From assembly GCA_003550325.1 (NCBI GenBank), contig QKWP01000062.1, positions 37,633-101,632 of the forward strand: a stretch of DNA of 64,000 nt, written 5' to 3'. The stretch is from Gigaspora rosea. Taxonomy: Eukaryota; Glomeromycota; Glomeromycetes; Diversisporales; Gigasporaceae. The position numbers and the translations under genes are program-made. Under the pieces are notes generated by a model. It made no database searches. It was not told where the DNA came from and saw only the letters and a program-made list of their open reading frames with translations. Each line of letters opens with the position of its first letter. Within the stretch, counting starts at the first letter, position 1. Positions 45,297-56,972 of the stretch are shown piece after piece.

Positions 45297-45769
45297 CTAA
45301 GTAATAATTGTGTTTGAACATATCTTAAAAGTGAATTCAGTTTAGATCTTTTATAACAATTCAATTTATATTTATAAAATAGATGAAATTAAATAAGTAT
45401 TAAATATATTGCTATTAAACTTGGGTTATAATACAAAAGAATTTTAGCATTAAGTTTAGTGATAGTATTAATAAAAACCTCTATCTCTTTTTTAGTTTAA
45501 GGTATTTATAACAAACATTTATTTTTTTTTTGTTATATATAGTTTATACTATTTGTTTCTTTTTTTTATATATATTTGTAAATATAGTTTTTTGTACTAA
45601 TAATATTGTAAGGTACAAATATTAGAAGTAAAAACTATCTTTTTTATTTGCAAATTACTTAATTAAATAATCACTCTAAAAATTTTACAAATTCAGATAT
45701 CAGACAATATCTATGTTTATAATATGTCTGTATCCAACAAATATTGTATAGACAATACAATCAGACCTT
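45297..45769. other. AT-rich spacer
   Basis: No coding frame or recognisable element is seen. Confidence 0.4.
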
Positions 45770-45955
45770 TCTAAATGCATAGTGTCGGGACTATAGTAAA
45801 AATTTTCAAAAACATGCATTTAGAAAGGTTATGTATTTAGAGAGGTAAAAATCTATAAGTGTTATATTAAGTTGGGCTGAAAAAAAGCTATGCATTTAGG
45901 GAGAGTTTATTTAGATATGCATTTAGAGAGGTTGCATTTAGGGAGGTCCGACTAT
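45770..45955. repeat. Cluster of GCATTTAGAGAGG motifs
   Basis: At least five direct or inverted copies of a word close to ATGCATTTAGAGAGGTT occur here, with GGGACTATAGT nearby. The cluster at 55215-55395 has the same order, so this is a dispersed element about 180 bp long. Confidence 0.65.
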
Positions 45956-46384
45956 ATATATTTACTTAGACATAATTCCAATACAGAAATCAGACAATAT
46001 TCAAAAATATCTGAGTTTACCAAAATTAGCTCAAATATTAAATATTGACAACACTGAATATATATATTCAAAAATACAAGATTTTAAACTATAGCTAATG
46101 TTTAAGTCTAATTTTATCTAGTTACTTTTATAATATTTAAATGCAATTTACAGTACTAATTTACAAATAAGTTAGATTCAGATATTGGTTTTAACAAAAA
46201 CTAAACTAAATAGAAATTCCACTCTTTCAAGATTTGAAAGTGCTACAAGTTCATATAGTATATACAGTTGTCTCTCTCTAATTTGATTCTTCTCTAATCC
46301 AAACACTATTAAACTCTCTTCAAACTGAACAAAATCTTTTAAAACATTTATAAATTTTATTATAAGTTCAGATTAGCTATACAC

Positions 46385-46988
46385 TATATATTTCTGAAAA
46401 TAAGCTATCTTTTTGGAAGAATGGCTAAAGCCATGTACCCACATGATTTTTTGAAATTTTAGTTAAAATTCATATTATAGTCTGTTTAGCATTAGGGTCA
46501 GGATTAGAGTTAGGACCAATATAGGTAAAATTACTTTCCTGACTTTTTTTATTAATGGCCCAAGATAGCCATTTTTATGTTCTTGCATTTTTTTTGTTTT
46601 TTGACTTCTTTGGGCTGATCTGTATAAACAAAATTTTGCGACTCTATTGGTTGATTTACATGAAAATGTCATGTGGGTACATGGCTTTAGACAACACCTT
46701 TTTTGGCAAAAAATTATATAAAAAACATAGGTAAATTATTTTTAAATTGTTAAATTTTTTAAAAAATTAAAAATATACTAATAAAAACTTGTTCAAATAA
46801 TACCAAATTTTTATTATAAATATATTTTAATGTTCTAAACAAGTTTACTTAATGGCACTTTTGAGGTTTATTTAGTAAAATTTATGCTTTTATACAGTAT
46901 GTAGCAACTGCTAATAAATTTTTTGAGATTTTTAAAAAAAACAGGGAGTAGCTTATTTTTGAAGTAGCTTATTTTTAGGAATATATAG
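46385..46988. mobile_element. MITE interrupted by another MITE
   Basis: The outer ends are inverted TTTCYRAAAATAAGCTA and AGCTTATTTTTAGGAA, the same family as 13825-14092 but in opposite orientation. The outer element is split by the insertion at 46425-46690. Confidence 0.6.
46425..46690. mobile_element. MITE with perfect 22-bp inverted ends, nested
   Basis: The 22-bp ends (46425-46446 and 46669-46690; CTAAAGCCATGTACCCACAT and onward) are exact complements. The element is 266 bp and has no coding content. Perfect ends suggest it is younger than its host element. Confidence 0.8.
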
Positions 46989-48250
46989 TATAATTTTTTG
47001 AGAACTGAACTTTTTAAATTTTTATATAATAAAAATCAGCAGTTCTAGCTATACCAGCAAAACACAAACAAATCCCAAATTTAAAAAAAAAACAATTGAT
47101 ATTTGTAAAAGATTAAATCAAAAAAGTAGTTTTAAAATTTTGCAAATATACTATCTATAATAATAAAAATATCTACTATTTGTTTAAACAAATATTATTA
47201 ATTAAGTTTTTGAAAATTAATTTGGAATATATTTGGAATTTGGTTTAGACAAATTCCAAACTATAGTAATTTGGAATTTTGCTAACATGTATAGTCCTGA
47301 CAGTTTAGAATAGAGAGAGTTGACTGTATATATATAGATTTAGGCCTTATATTATGTTTTATAATTTCAGTGATTCCAAACTAAATTTTAATATATTTTA
47401 TTTCACTGCTACAAAGTTTTAAAATAATGGCTAATGCCTATTCTAGAATTAAGTCTATTTGAAGATATTCTGAATTTCTGTTTTCTTGTAATATTTTAGT
47501 TTTCTAATTTAGACCAGTTGGTAGTTTTCAATTATTTTATTTTTAGAAAAATTTGAACTAGTAACTTCTCTATTTGTAATTTTAAAATATAATTGCTATA
47601 ATATTATTTTGAAGGTTTTTTTATTATTTAATAGGTATCATAAGCTGTACTATATTTATTACAAAAACCTTAATTTAGTATAGTTGAAAACTAAAATTTA
47701 AAAAATTTTATTATTAACTTTATATCAAATTTTTTTAAAGAATTGCTATTTTTACCCCCACTTTTGCTAATACCATCCCCAGCCTGGCTTTTGATCTTTC
47801 TGACCTAGTCACGTGTAATATAGTACAAACAGGGATCATGTAACTTTTAAATTCTTGCATTTTGATCAATACATATGCGCGGTTTTGTAGAATTGGTCCT
47901 CATAACTGAACCCCAAAATTTTTAATGATCTGCAAAAAGTCACATGCTGATTGGGTGTAAATAAAAATAGTACCCAATTTATGTGTCAAATTCGTTGATT
48001 TACCTAAAAAAAAATACAATAAAATATGTAAAACCAATGAAGCAAACATAAAACCAATGAACACAATTAATAAAAGAATAGAAATTAACCAAGAGTAATA
48101 AAAAATAGTAAGTATTTTTATTATTATTTTTTTTATTTAATTAATAAAAAAAAAACAGTTTTAAGACAAGATCTAATCTGTATACGGTATATGTACTTAT
48201 TTTAGGTTTATATATTTAGATAGAGTTTTAACAGGTTTTGTACTATATAT

Positions 48251-48520
48251 TTAGCATTTGACATTTAGCTTGGGTTTCGTAATATATGTTTAACTTGAAT
48301 TATATATACTTACGTACGATTTAGCTTGGGCCTTACGATTTAGCTTGGGTTCGTAATACAGTTAGAACATACAGATATATAGCTCTTAGGAGTTGGGACC
48401 AGACAATGCCGTGCATTTAGAGGGTTTTTATTTGCGGTAGTCGCTGCATTTATACTGTATATATTTAGCTTGGGTTTTATAGCACATATTTAGCTTGAGT
48501 TCCTTGTTTTATATTTAATT
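48251..48520. repeat. Degenerate tandem repeat, TTTAGCTTGGGTT
   Basis: About six copies of TTTAGCTTGGGTTTCGTAAT or variants occur with spacing of about 25-50 bp. No coding potential is seen. Confidence 0.6.
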
Positions 48521-48770
48521 CAGATATAGTTATCATTTTATAATCGATGCTAATTATTAAACAAATATATTTAATATATTACCAAGCATACATTCGTTAC
48601 TATTTATGATTACCATTTCACTACATCTATATGATATTTGAAATTTATTAATTTACATTAGGTTTTGTAATTTAATATGATATATCGCCACCCTATAATA
48701 TGTGATCCAAGATCATTCCAACATCTAAAGAAGTAAGTATGATAATCATAAAAGCACTGCGTCTTGTGAT

Positions 48771-48863
48771 CCAGTGGTCCAAATCGGACAAATTTGGTAC
48801 CATTCGATTTGTCTCAATGAGGCAAATCAAATTGTACCAAATTCGTCCGATTTGGACCACTGG
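48771..48863. mobile_element. 93-bp palindrome with CCAGTGGTCCAAATCGG ends
   Basis: Arms of about 40 bp mirror each other around TCTCAATGAGG. The terminal word CCAGTGGTCCAAAT resembles the ends of the GATCCACTGGTCC family, suggesting a related or convergent element. Confidence 0.75.
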
Positions 48864-49611
48864 ACGGCTAACAGTCATAAAACGGTTGATTGAAAATGAC
48901 CGACCGAACCCTTTCCTACTTACGAAGCACATAATTTAACTTATATCTAAAGGAATAAGCATAGTGTTCATATAAAGTACATCAGCTAATGCTCCTTCTC
49001 CATTTAGTTCACGTTTATTCCAACTTTAGCATTCAAAAAGTCAGAGTGACATTCTTGCAAAGTGCTTTTTTTACTACCAAAATTCAAAAAAGTTAGTATG
49101 GTGTTTATGCAGAGTGCAGTGCTAATACTCTGGTTCTAATATATATAAAAATTAATAAAATGGATAACTTATCTTTAATAGCCATTTAATAGATTTGGTA
49201 ATGATTTCATAAAAGATTATATACAAGACCTGGGTCGTTACATTTCACTAATTTGAAAACCTATAGTAGACCCGGGTTTAGTACATAGCGCGTTAATATT
49301 GTAGCAAGGTAAATTCTAAAGTATATATGTTTATACATATTTGCATTTGTCTAGGTTTTTATAACCAGAGTGATGTGGCATGTACTGAAGTTGTATAAAG
49401 GATTTTTTATTATCAACGAATAAAATTATTTGTGTCAACTATTCAATACTGTGTAATCAATATTGGGTGTCAAATTACTGACGCACTACAGCAGTCAACC
49501 CAATCTACAAATTTAATTGGTTGATCTTGCTGTCAAATGATTGACATACTATCTAGTCAAATTTAGGTGCATCAAAAATTTTGGGGTGATCTACAAATCC
49601 ACCGATATGAG

Positions 49612-50450
49612 TTAGTTTATACAAAATTCAGATCACATGATCTGTGCAACAATAATAACCAATCAAAACTTGAACCCAAAGTAGGTTCAAAACTTAAATT
49701 TACAATAGTTATTACATAGTAAAGTCCAAATTCTACTATATAAATCAATTATTTATTTAACTTTTAACTTTTTATATTCAATTAAAAAAATAAAATTTTT
49801 TAAAAAAATCTATTTGACAAATATAAAAATTAAAAGTTAAATAATAAAAGGTTCTCCAATTTGTATAAAAATTTTTAAAATATGCATTTTGATCTCCTAA
49901 AAATATTTATTTTAAGTGCTTATATCGATTTATATAGTAAAATTTGAACTTTACTATGTAGTAACTACTTGTAATTACTAAAAAATCAAAGAGTTATTTT
50001 AGCAATCACAAGTAGTCACTACATAGTAAAGTTCAAATTTTATTATATAAATCGATCATAAGCACTTAAGTAAATATTTTTAGAAGACCAAAATGCATAA
50101 TTTACAAATTTTTCATACAAATCGGAGAATCTTTTATTATTTAACTTTTAATTTTTATATTAGTTAAATAGATTTTTTTAAAAAATTTTATTTTTTTAAT
50201 TGAACATAAAAAATTAAAAGTCAAATAATAAAATGTTCTTTAATTTTGCAAAAATTTTACTGTATATATTTTAATCTTTCAAATTAGTTCTTAAGTAATA
50301 ATAATCAATTTATAATAGAATTTGGACTTTACTATGTAGCAACTATTTTCAATCGTAAGTAGTTTAAGTTTTTGAGCCTACTTTGGGTTCAAGTTTTAAT
50401 TGGCTATTATTGTTGCACAAATTATATAACCCAAATTTTGTATAATCTAA
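49612..50450. repeat. Inner palindrome, about 380-bp arms
   Basis: GTGCAACAATAATARCCAAT and TACTATGTAG blocks appear in mirrored order around a centre near 49996. It is the inner part of the element at 47746-50578. Confidence 0.75.
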
Positions 50451-50900
50451 ACATTGGTCAAAATGCAAGAATCTGAAAGTCACATGATTTCTATTTGTTT
50501 TATATTATACATGACTAGATCAGAAGAGTCAGAAGCCAAGCTAAAGGTGGTATTAGCAAAAGTGAGAAGTAAAAATATCAATACTCTTTTTATAATAGAT
50601 GAATATATATCTATTTAATCTACTTGTAATTTTAGAAGTTTATTTTTTTGATAAAATTTACATTTATTATTATTTATTAGGGTTTTATTTTTTGGTGCAC
50701 CTGTATTGTAGTGTATCTCTAATTATGTAATCAATTTATATAATACAGATTTTCTTGGCTTATATGTAATAATAATAATACAACTATAATTTATTAAATA
50801 CAATATATTGGTAATAATGACGATTTGTGATTTATTTATAAAAAATTAAGAATTGTTATAAAATATATTACCATATAACAAACTAACAAATACTAAAAAT

Positions 50901-51940
50901 GGGGTGTGTAGTTGGATTGTTGTCACCCCCAAGTAGTTGTAACAAAAGGTACAAAGTTCAAATCCCACTAGAGACGATTTTGAAAAATTTACTTGCATTA
51001 CGGTAACCTGGACTCTGAGCTCGGATGTACAAATCTGTTTCCTAGATTATACCAACTCGTATTGGGAGCTCTGGCGTTGTGTTATGCACAAAACTAGAGC
51101 GTATAGATTCTGGTGAGCGCAGGCGCTGTATTATGCACAGACCGTAGGACAACAGGAAACCATACTTGGCAAGACCCGAGTAAAGAGGTAGCTGGCTTTT
51201 AACAGTGCCCAAACAGGAATCAGACGGGGACTAACCGGTTCGGACTGACTGGAAGTGGACTTACGATCAAAGGGTTTATGGTGGACCCTACCAACCGGAC
51301 CGCCAGAGGTCGCACCGGAGGAAAAGGACATGTGTTGTGAAATCATATACCAGGGGTTGATGGCCCCTGGGTTCGCCAGGGCAGACCAACTCTCCCAGGT
51401 CTTCAGATTGGAAGTAAGAAAGCAACTGGAGAAAGAAAAGTTCTGGGGGAAAGAAACTGAAAGAGGAACGGGGTGGTATTGGGGTCATATAAACTTTACA
51501 AGGGCAGAAGTAGGAATGATAGGGGTAACTCCTGTTGCTACTGAAGAGTAGGTAATACCTGTGTGGGACGGGAAAACACTCTACCAAGTTTCCCACTGAG
51601 GATAAATTAGTCCTAAGGGTGCGGTTAGTATCCGGTACGAACTCCAGGTTTAGTAGCTGGTGGCTGTGCCGGTGATACAAGATGGACCGGCAGGAGGCAG
51701 AAGATCAGAGGGTTTAAATAGGCAATGCCAGTATGTGGGTTGCAGGTATGGCAGCTAGGTAGAACCTTCGGGTGGCTACTTAAATAGGCAACCAAAAGTT
51801 GCAGGTAAGGCTAGTTGTACTCTCGTCAATGTATGAATGTCGGCTTTCCCTCCATGTAGAGTGCCGAGGTCTAATATATGTTGAATAAAAAGCCAATCCC
51901 CAAAGTGGGCACTTTGACACTAAAAAAAAAAAAAAAAAAA
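50901..51940 (+). mobile_element. tRNA-headed SINE-like retroposon
   Basis: The unit begins with a tRNA-like head: an approximate A box (TAGTTGGATTG, 50909-50919) and a perfect B-box match (GTTCAAATCCC, 50956-50966). A GC-rich body of about 900 bp follows, and it ends in an 18-A run at 51922-51940. A decayed second copy of the 3' part lies at about 55945-56306. At about 1 kb it is long for a SINE. Frames inside (51255-51551 plus, 51288-51680 minus) look incidental. A diverged TSD (ACAAATACT / ACAAATATT) flanks it. Polymerase III transcription and mobilisation by a LINE are inferred. Confidence 0.65.
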
Positions 51941-52044
51941 CAAATATTATAACCCTAATCCTAACTCTAATCCTAAATCTTAGCAAACTAAACATAAATT
52001 CTATCTAGTAATAAGTAAAGAACCAAAACTATGAAACCTATAGA

Positions 52045-52152
52045 CTACTAATGACAAATTCACTACTAACGACGAATTTACTACCAAAAATAAATTAACT
52101 ACCAACTATGAATTCACTACCAACAACAAATTTACTACCAATGACAAATTCA
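52045..52152. repeat. 18-bp minisatellite, six units
   Basis: Six successive 18-bp units resemble CTACCAATGACAAATTCA and vary at a few positions. In one frame each unit would encode a TTNDKF-like hexapeptide, but no open gene surrounds it. Confidence 0.9.
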
Positions 52153-53313
52153 TCACCAACAGTGCACTAGCACACAGTGATATTAAATGTTCTGATCATT
52201 TGAAAATTTTTAAATAATTTCAAATAATCCTAAAATGACTGGTCATTATAGGTTATTTGGATTTTAGATCATTTGCAAATGACTCATGACCAAATAACCA
52301 TAGTTATTTGCAAATAATCAGGGTCATTTGAAGGTATTTGGGTTATTAGTAGTGATATAGAAGTCAAAATCTGTGAAACTTGATGATTAATATATTTGCA
52401 GTAGCTGACATTTTTTTAGATACTATATATAAGCAATTTCTAGTTAGATTTTTTTTTTTTGTAACTTTTTAGAGTATTAAAGGGCATGTTTCTTTTGTTG
52501 TTTATTAATTAACTAGTACTTTTCTTTCTTTTAATTATTATATATAAAACTACTTTTATCATTTGTGTTATCATTACTAGAGTGGTAATTGTTACTATTG
52601 GAGTTGCAAATAATATTGGTGTTGTTATTGTTAAAGTAGTCTTGGATTTTATAGTGATTTTATTGCCTTCACTATTGTTTGTAGTTGTTTGCATACTATA
52701 TTTGTAGTTGTTATTTATATAATAGATCTTTTTAAGTATAATCTAGTTTATTGTTTTGGTTTTATTACTAGTATGTCTTATTGCAGTTGTAAAACTTTGT
52801 GATATAACATTCTTAGGATTTAGTTATTAGGGTTATTAGATTAAGTAGTATTTGTTGTATAAATTGTGCAAGTGTAATAAAAATTCTTATTATCTAAGTA
52901 AAAGTATAGCATTGTTTGTCCGGAGCTAAATATTTATATAAATATAATAATTAAAAAAGTTTGCTATTTACTAAATAAAAGTATAGCATTGTTTGTCTAA
53001 AACTCAATTTTATTTCTTGTACTATAAATTTTAGAGCATTTCTATTTGTACATAGAATGTTTGAACACTGTACTACACAAATTATATAAAAAATGCAGTA
53101 TGCAAATCATTTTTTGTACAACAAGCATAAAAAAAACAAAAATTAATTGTATCTTAAAATTTGCTTAAGAAACAATCTATAGGCTTTAAGAAAAAAAATT
53201 CCTCGTAAAATTTTGGTATAAACTATGCCCCTTGCCCCATTCCAGTTCTTACTCTAACCCTAATATTAATTAAATTATTTTTTATTTTAATAAAAAATCT
53301 TTTAATTTATAAA

Positions 53314-53940
53314 GGGAAAATAAATTTGTCGCACCCCCTGCTTCGACCAATCAAATCGCACGATTTTATAGGCAAAAAATTTTATTTTTTAAAAATTTAA
53401 AATTTTACTTAATAAAGTGTAAAATATATAAAATAGCATGTCATATAATGTAAAATTTTATTCTGAACAACTTTTTCTAAGTCGTAAAGATAGGTTGTCT
53501 TAGTAAAAAAAACGTTTTATAAGAAAAATCAAAATTTCCCAAAGTTAGCACATACAAAACTTCTTTTTTTACTAAACCAATCTACTTTTTAACTTAGAAA
53601 GAAGTTGTTTAGCGTAAAATTTTACATGTAATACTTGAACGTAAATATAGGTTATATTAGTAAAAAAAAAACTTTTATATGTGCTAACGATCGAAATTTT
53701 TGATTTTTCTTATAAAACGGTATTTTTTTACTAAGACAATCTATCTTTATGACTTAGAAAAAGTTGTTCAGAATAAAATTTTACATTATATGTTTTGATA
53801 TCGCTTATTTATTTTTACATTTTACCAGTAAAATTTTTAATTTTTAAAACTTAAAATTTTTTGTCTACAAAATCGTGCGATTTGATTGGTCGGAATCAGG
53901 GGGTGCGACATGTCGCGGGTGCGACAAATTTCTATTCCCA
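53314..53940. mobile_element. hAT-type fold-back MITE with 8-bp TSD
   Basis: Arms of about 300 bp run inward from GGGAAAATAAATTTGTCGCA and its near-complement. TTTATAAA is duplicated exactly at 53306-53313 and 53941-53948. An 8-bp duplication is typical of hAT elements. The right end carries an extra GTCGCACCC-type repeat. No transposase is present. Confidence 0.85.
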
Positions 53941-54147
53941 TTTATAAAAATTATTATACACATGTTCAAACACTCTGTGTACAATTAGTTAAATCTATGT
54001 TCTAATTTATAGAATTAATAATAATTTTTGATCCACCAGTCTGTTTTGGATGATTTAACTATCAAAATGTCATCTCGATAAGATAATTCTAACAAGCCCA
54101 AAATCATTAAAATCCAATACAAAATAATTTTTTTTACTATTGATAAC

Positions 54148-54791
54148 TTTTGATCCACTGGGCTGTTCTAAATAATTTAACCACTAAAATGTTCGCCTCA
54201 GTGAGCTGATTCTAACAAGCCCAAAATCGTTAAATTCCAATCACAGAATCCAAAGATCGATAAAATTTATCAATCATTTAATTTATATAGTACAGGACAG
54301 CAAAAACCATCCAATTTTTATATATAAAATATAAAAATTGTTATAACTTAATAACAAATAATTTGAATAAAAATCTGGTATTACAGATTTGTTATTATTT
54401 GTCTAAGTTACAATTCTGTTAGAACAGATTTTTTATTTATTATAATTTTAAGAAGTTATAAGAGTTTAAGTTTATATATATTTGAAAATTTGGCATTTAC
54501 TATATAAAAAAAAGAATTAATATGTTTTTTTAATCAATTAAAATTTTTCATATAATATTAGCCAATCAAAATCAATTAAATAATTGTAAATTTGGCGCAT
54601 CATATAAAAAATTAGATGGTTTTTGCTGACCTGCTCTGTATATAAAAATCAATTTAATTAAATGATTGATAAATCTTTATTGATCTTTAGATTCTGTGAT
54701 TGGAATTTAACAATTTTGGGTTTGTTAGAATCATCTCACTAAGACAAACATTTTGGTGGTTAAATCATTCAAAACAGCCTGATGCGTCAAA
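54148..54791. mobile_element. Middle MITE of the nest
   Basis: The ends are TTTTGATCCACTGGGCTG and a diverged inverted copy (CAGCCTGATGCGTCAAA). It belongs to the same family as the outer element and is itself interrupted at 54292-54639. Confidence 0.7.
54292..54639. mobile_element. Innermost MITE of the nest
   Basis: The TIRs read ACAGGACAGCAAAAACCATC at the left and, on the other strand at the right, ACAGAGCAGGTCAGCAAAAA. They are unrelated to the enclosing family. The interior is AT-rich with its own short palindromes. Confidence 0.7.
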
Positions 54792-55214
54792 CATTATTCA
54801 ATAGTAAAAAATTTTACTTAGTAATGAACGATCTTGGGATCCTGTAATAGATTTTAACGATTTTGAGCTTGTTGGAATTGTTTCATTGAGATGAATATTT
54901 TGATAGTTAAATCATCCAAAACAGACTGGTGGATCAATAGTTATTATCAATTTCATAAATTGGCCAATTAAAAATAATTTAAAAATTGTGTGAGTGGACA
55001 GACAAAAAGTGCAAAGTTGCGTTTTTGATATTTTAATATATGATGCATCAAGAAAGTAACTTTTGTATTACAATACATAGAAACTAAAGGTCCTTTACTT
55101 CGCTCTGGACAATTACTACAAATTGTAACATATTTATATAGTATATAATATCATATAAACTAAATTATATCTGGTTTCTTTTATAATATATATTTGATAT
55201 GTATTTGGTTTCTT

Positions 55215-55395
55215 TGTAATACAGTTGCACTTTCTAAGTGCATGCCCTTGGGACTATAGTGAAAAAAGTCAAAATATGCACTTAAAGGGGTTTGCATTTA
55301 GAGTAGTTAAAATTTTAATTGTTATATTGTTTGGACCAAGAAGGATATGCATTTAAAGAGGTTTTTCATATACCATGCACTTAGAAGCAGTGTTG
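55215..55395. repeat. Cluster of GCATTTAGAGAGG motifs, second copy
   Basis: The same order of motifs as at 45770-45955 is seen (TGCACTTTCTAAGTGCATG, GGGACTATAGT, then GCATTTAGAG and GCATTTAAAGAGG). The two loci are copies of one element. Confidence 0.6.
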
Positions 55396-55399
55396 TACA

Positions 55400-55660
55400 T
55401 GAGACAGTTGGGACATAAGTTGGGACATTTTGGGACATTTTGGAACAATTTTATAAATTGAAATTACTTAAAATTTATTAAGATAATCTAATTAAATTTT
55501 TTTAAAAATGTGTTTAGCACCTAAAAAATATATAATTTTATATTTTTTTAAATTAATTTATTAATTATTAAGGCTTTGAACATAGTTGGAACACTTGGGA
55601 CACTGGAACATTGGGACATAGCAAAAAAAGGCTGGATAGTAAAAATGTACAACACTGTTT
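55400..55660. repeat. Small element bounded by TGGGACA repeats
   Basis: GTTGGGACATTTTGGGACATTTTGGAACA near 55410-55450 and AACACTTGGGACACTGGAACA near 55590-55620 are short direct repeats flanking an AT-rich core. Both sides also carry TACAACACTG-like or TTGTACAT words, hinting at an inverted layout. Confidence 0.35.
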
Positions 55661-55944
55661 AGGAGATGTGTATTTAGAGGGTGCAACTATAAAAAAAATT
55701 AGATTTATTTAAGATATCAATTAGGTAACTGATATGAATTAAATATATTAGTGAATATGCCTTATTTGCACCAAAAATCTGTTTATATTCAGAGACAAAT
55801 TAGATATTTTTAGGCAAAATTTACTGGTAAACTTGAATATCCCTATAATTCAAATATAGAAAACCTATTGGAAACCTGATAGTTAACTAGTATAAATTCA
55901 TTTGATGTTCTGACTGCAAGTATTAGTAAATGCCATAGTAACAA

Positions 55945-56306
55945 TTATTGAAGTATAGATGTTTAGTTACCTGGTAAGACTATCTACCAAGTTTTTTGCA
56001 AGAATAAAGTAGTTTTAAGGGCTAAAAAAAAAGATCCAAGGGTTTGAACTAACTGTACATGTACTACATAAACCTGTGAAGCAGTTGAAATTGGTTAAGA
56101 AGCACAATATTAGAGGATCTAAATAGGCAATGCCAATATGTGGATTGCAGGTATTAGCTAGTGTACTGTAGAACCTTTGGGTAGCTACTTAAATAGGCAA
56201 CCAAAAGTGCAGGTGTAGCTAGTTGTCTCTTATCATGTGTAATTTCTATTAAGTAAACTAAATAAATCCTATGCCCAATGCAGGCACTTTGAAACAAAAA
56301 AAAAAT
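55945..56306 (+). mobile_element. Decayed copy of the SINE-like retroposon (3' part)
   Basis: This matches 51520-51940 in order: CTACCAAGTTT, TAAATAGGCAATGCCA, GGTAGCTACTTAAATAGGCA, GGCACTTTGA and an A tail. Most differences are C-to-T or G-to-A relative to the GC-rich copy. Confidence 0.75.
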
Positions 56307-56859
56307 ATATAATGCTTATTATATAATTCTAATATAGTAAAAAGATAACAATTAGAAATAAAATATTAATAATTTTCTAAAGGAGTACTTTTGTATATAA
56401 AGATGCAATTAAATGGATTCTATTTGCTAGATTAAATCAGATATTAAAAAAATCAATAAAGCTTAGTTATTTAGCATTTGGTTGGGTAGTATATAAAAAG
56501 TTAAAAATGTAATACTATAGTCTGTATATTTACAAAATAACAAGCTATCCAGAATTATTGTACTCAAGATATTGACCACTTTTAAGCTATTTAGTTAAAC
56601 TTACTTGACCAATTAAATCTGTTCAAACACAGACTGAATACAAAAATAGATCAAATTATATCTACTAGATATCTGTACGTGCTATATATCCTGTGAACAA
56701 TATTTGGTTACAATCAATATATTTGAACATATGAGCAAACTTGGGTATAAACATATTTGAATATTGTCCAATGTCCAAAAAATAGGTATAAACTGTATCT
56801 GGGTCCAATACTGCTATTAGAAGCTTCTCCAAATTAGCATTACAAACTATATATTCCAA

Positions 56860-56972
56860 TAACCAATTACATTGCAAGTATAGAGCTCAGACTATTAGAT
56901 ATTACTACTATCTAATTTATCTGTAATCTAAACCTAGAGTAGTTAAAAACTTTATTTAGATTTGTGCATTAT
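56860..56972 (-). mobile_element. Old LINE 3' fragment
   Basis: On the minus strand it resembles 10200-10280 (CAGATAAATTAG, GAGCTCTAT). An extra AT-rich segment interrupts it and the polyadenylated end is missing. Confidence 0.5.

Larger units (their letters stand above)
47746..50578. mobile_element. Large palindromic element with an interrupted left arm
   Basis: The outer arms 47747-47880 and 50450-50578 are inverted copies (ACTTTTGCTAATACCA, CTAGTCA, ATTCTTGCATTTTGA). The inner arms, about 49612-49995 and 49996-50450, continue the same palindrome. The left arm is split between about 47881 and 49611 by 1.7 kb that includes a tandem repeat and a small palindrome. The original element was therefore about 1.1 kb. 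Confidence 0.65.
54026..54938. mobile_element. Outer MITE of a three-level nest
   Basis: The ends are TTTTGATCCACCAGTCTG and the complement of CAGACTGGTGGATCAA. The element belongs to the GATCCACTGG family and has been opened by the insertion at 54148-54791. Confidence 0.7.

Noticed and set aside
50901-50975. Functional tRNA gene
   Set aside because: The B box is good but the acceptor arm does not pair and no anticodon stem is clear; better read as a tRNA-derived retroposon head.
51288-51680. 130-codon minus-strand frame in the retroposon
   Set aside because: It arises from the GC-rich body, has no homology I recognise and overlaps another frame; the decayed copy does not preserve it.
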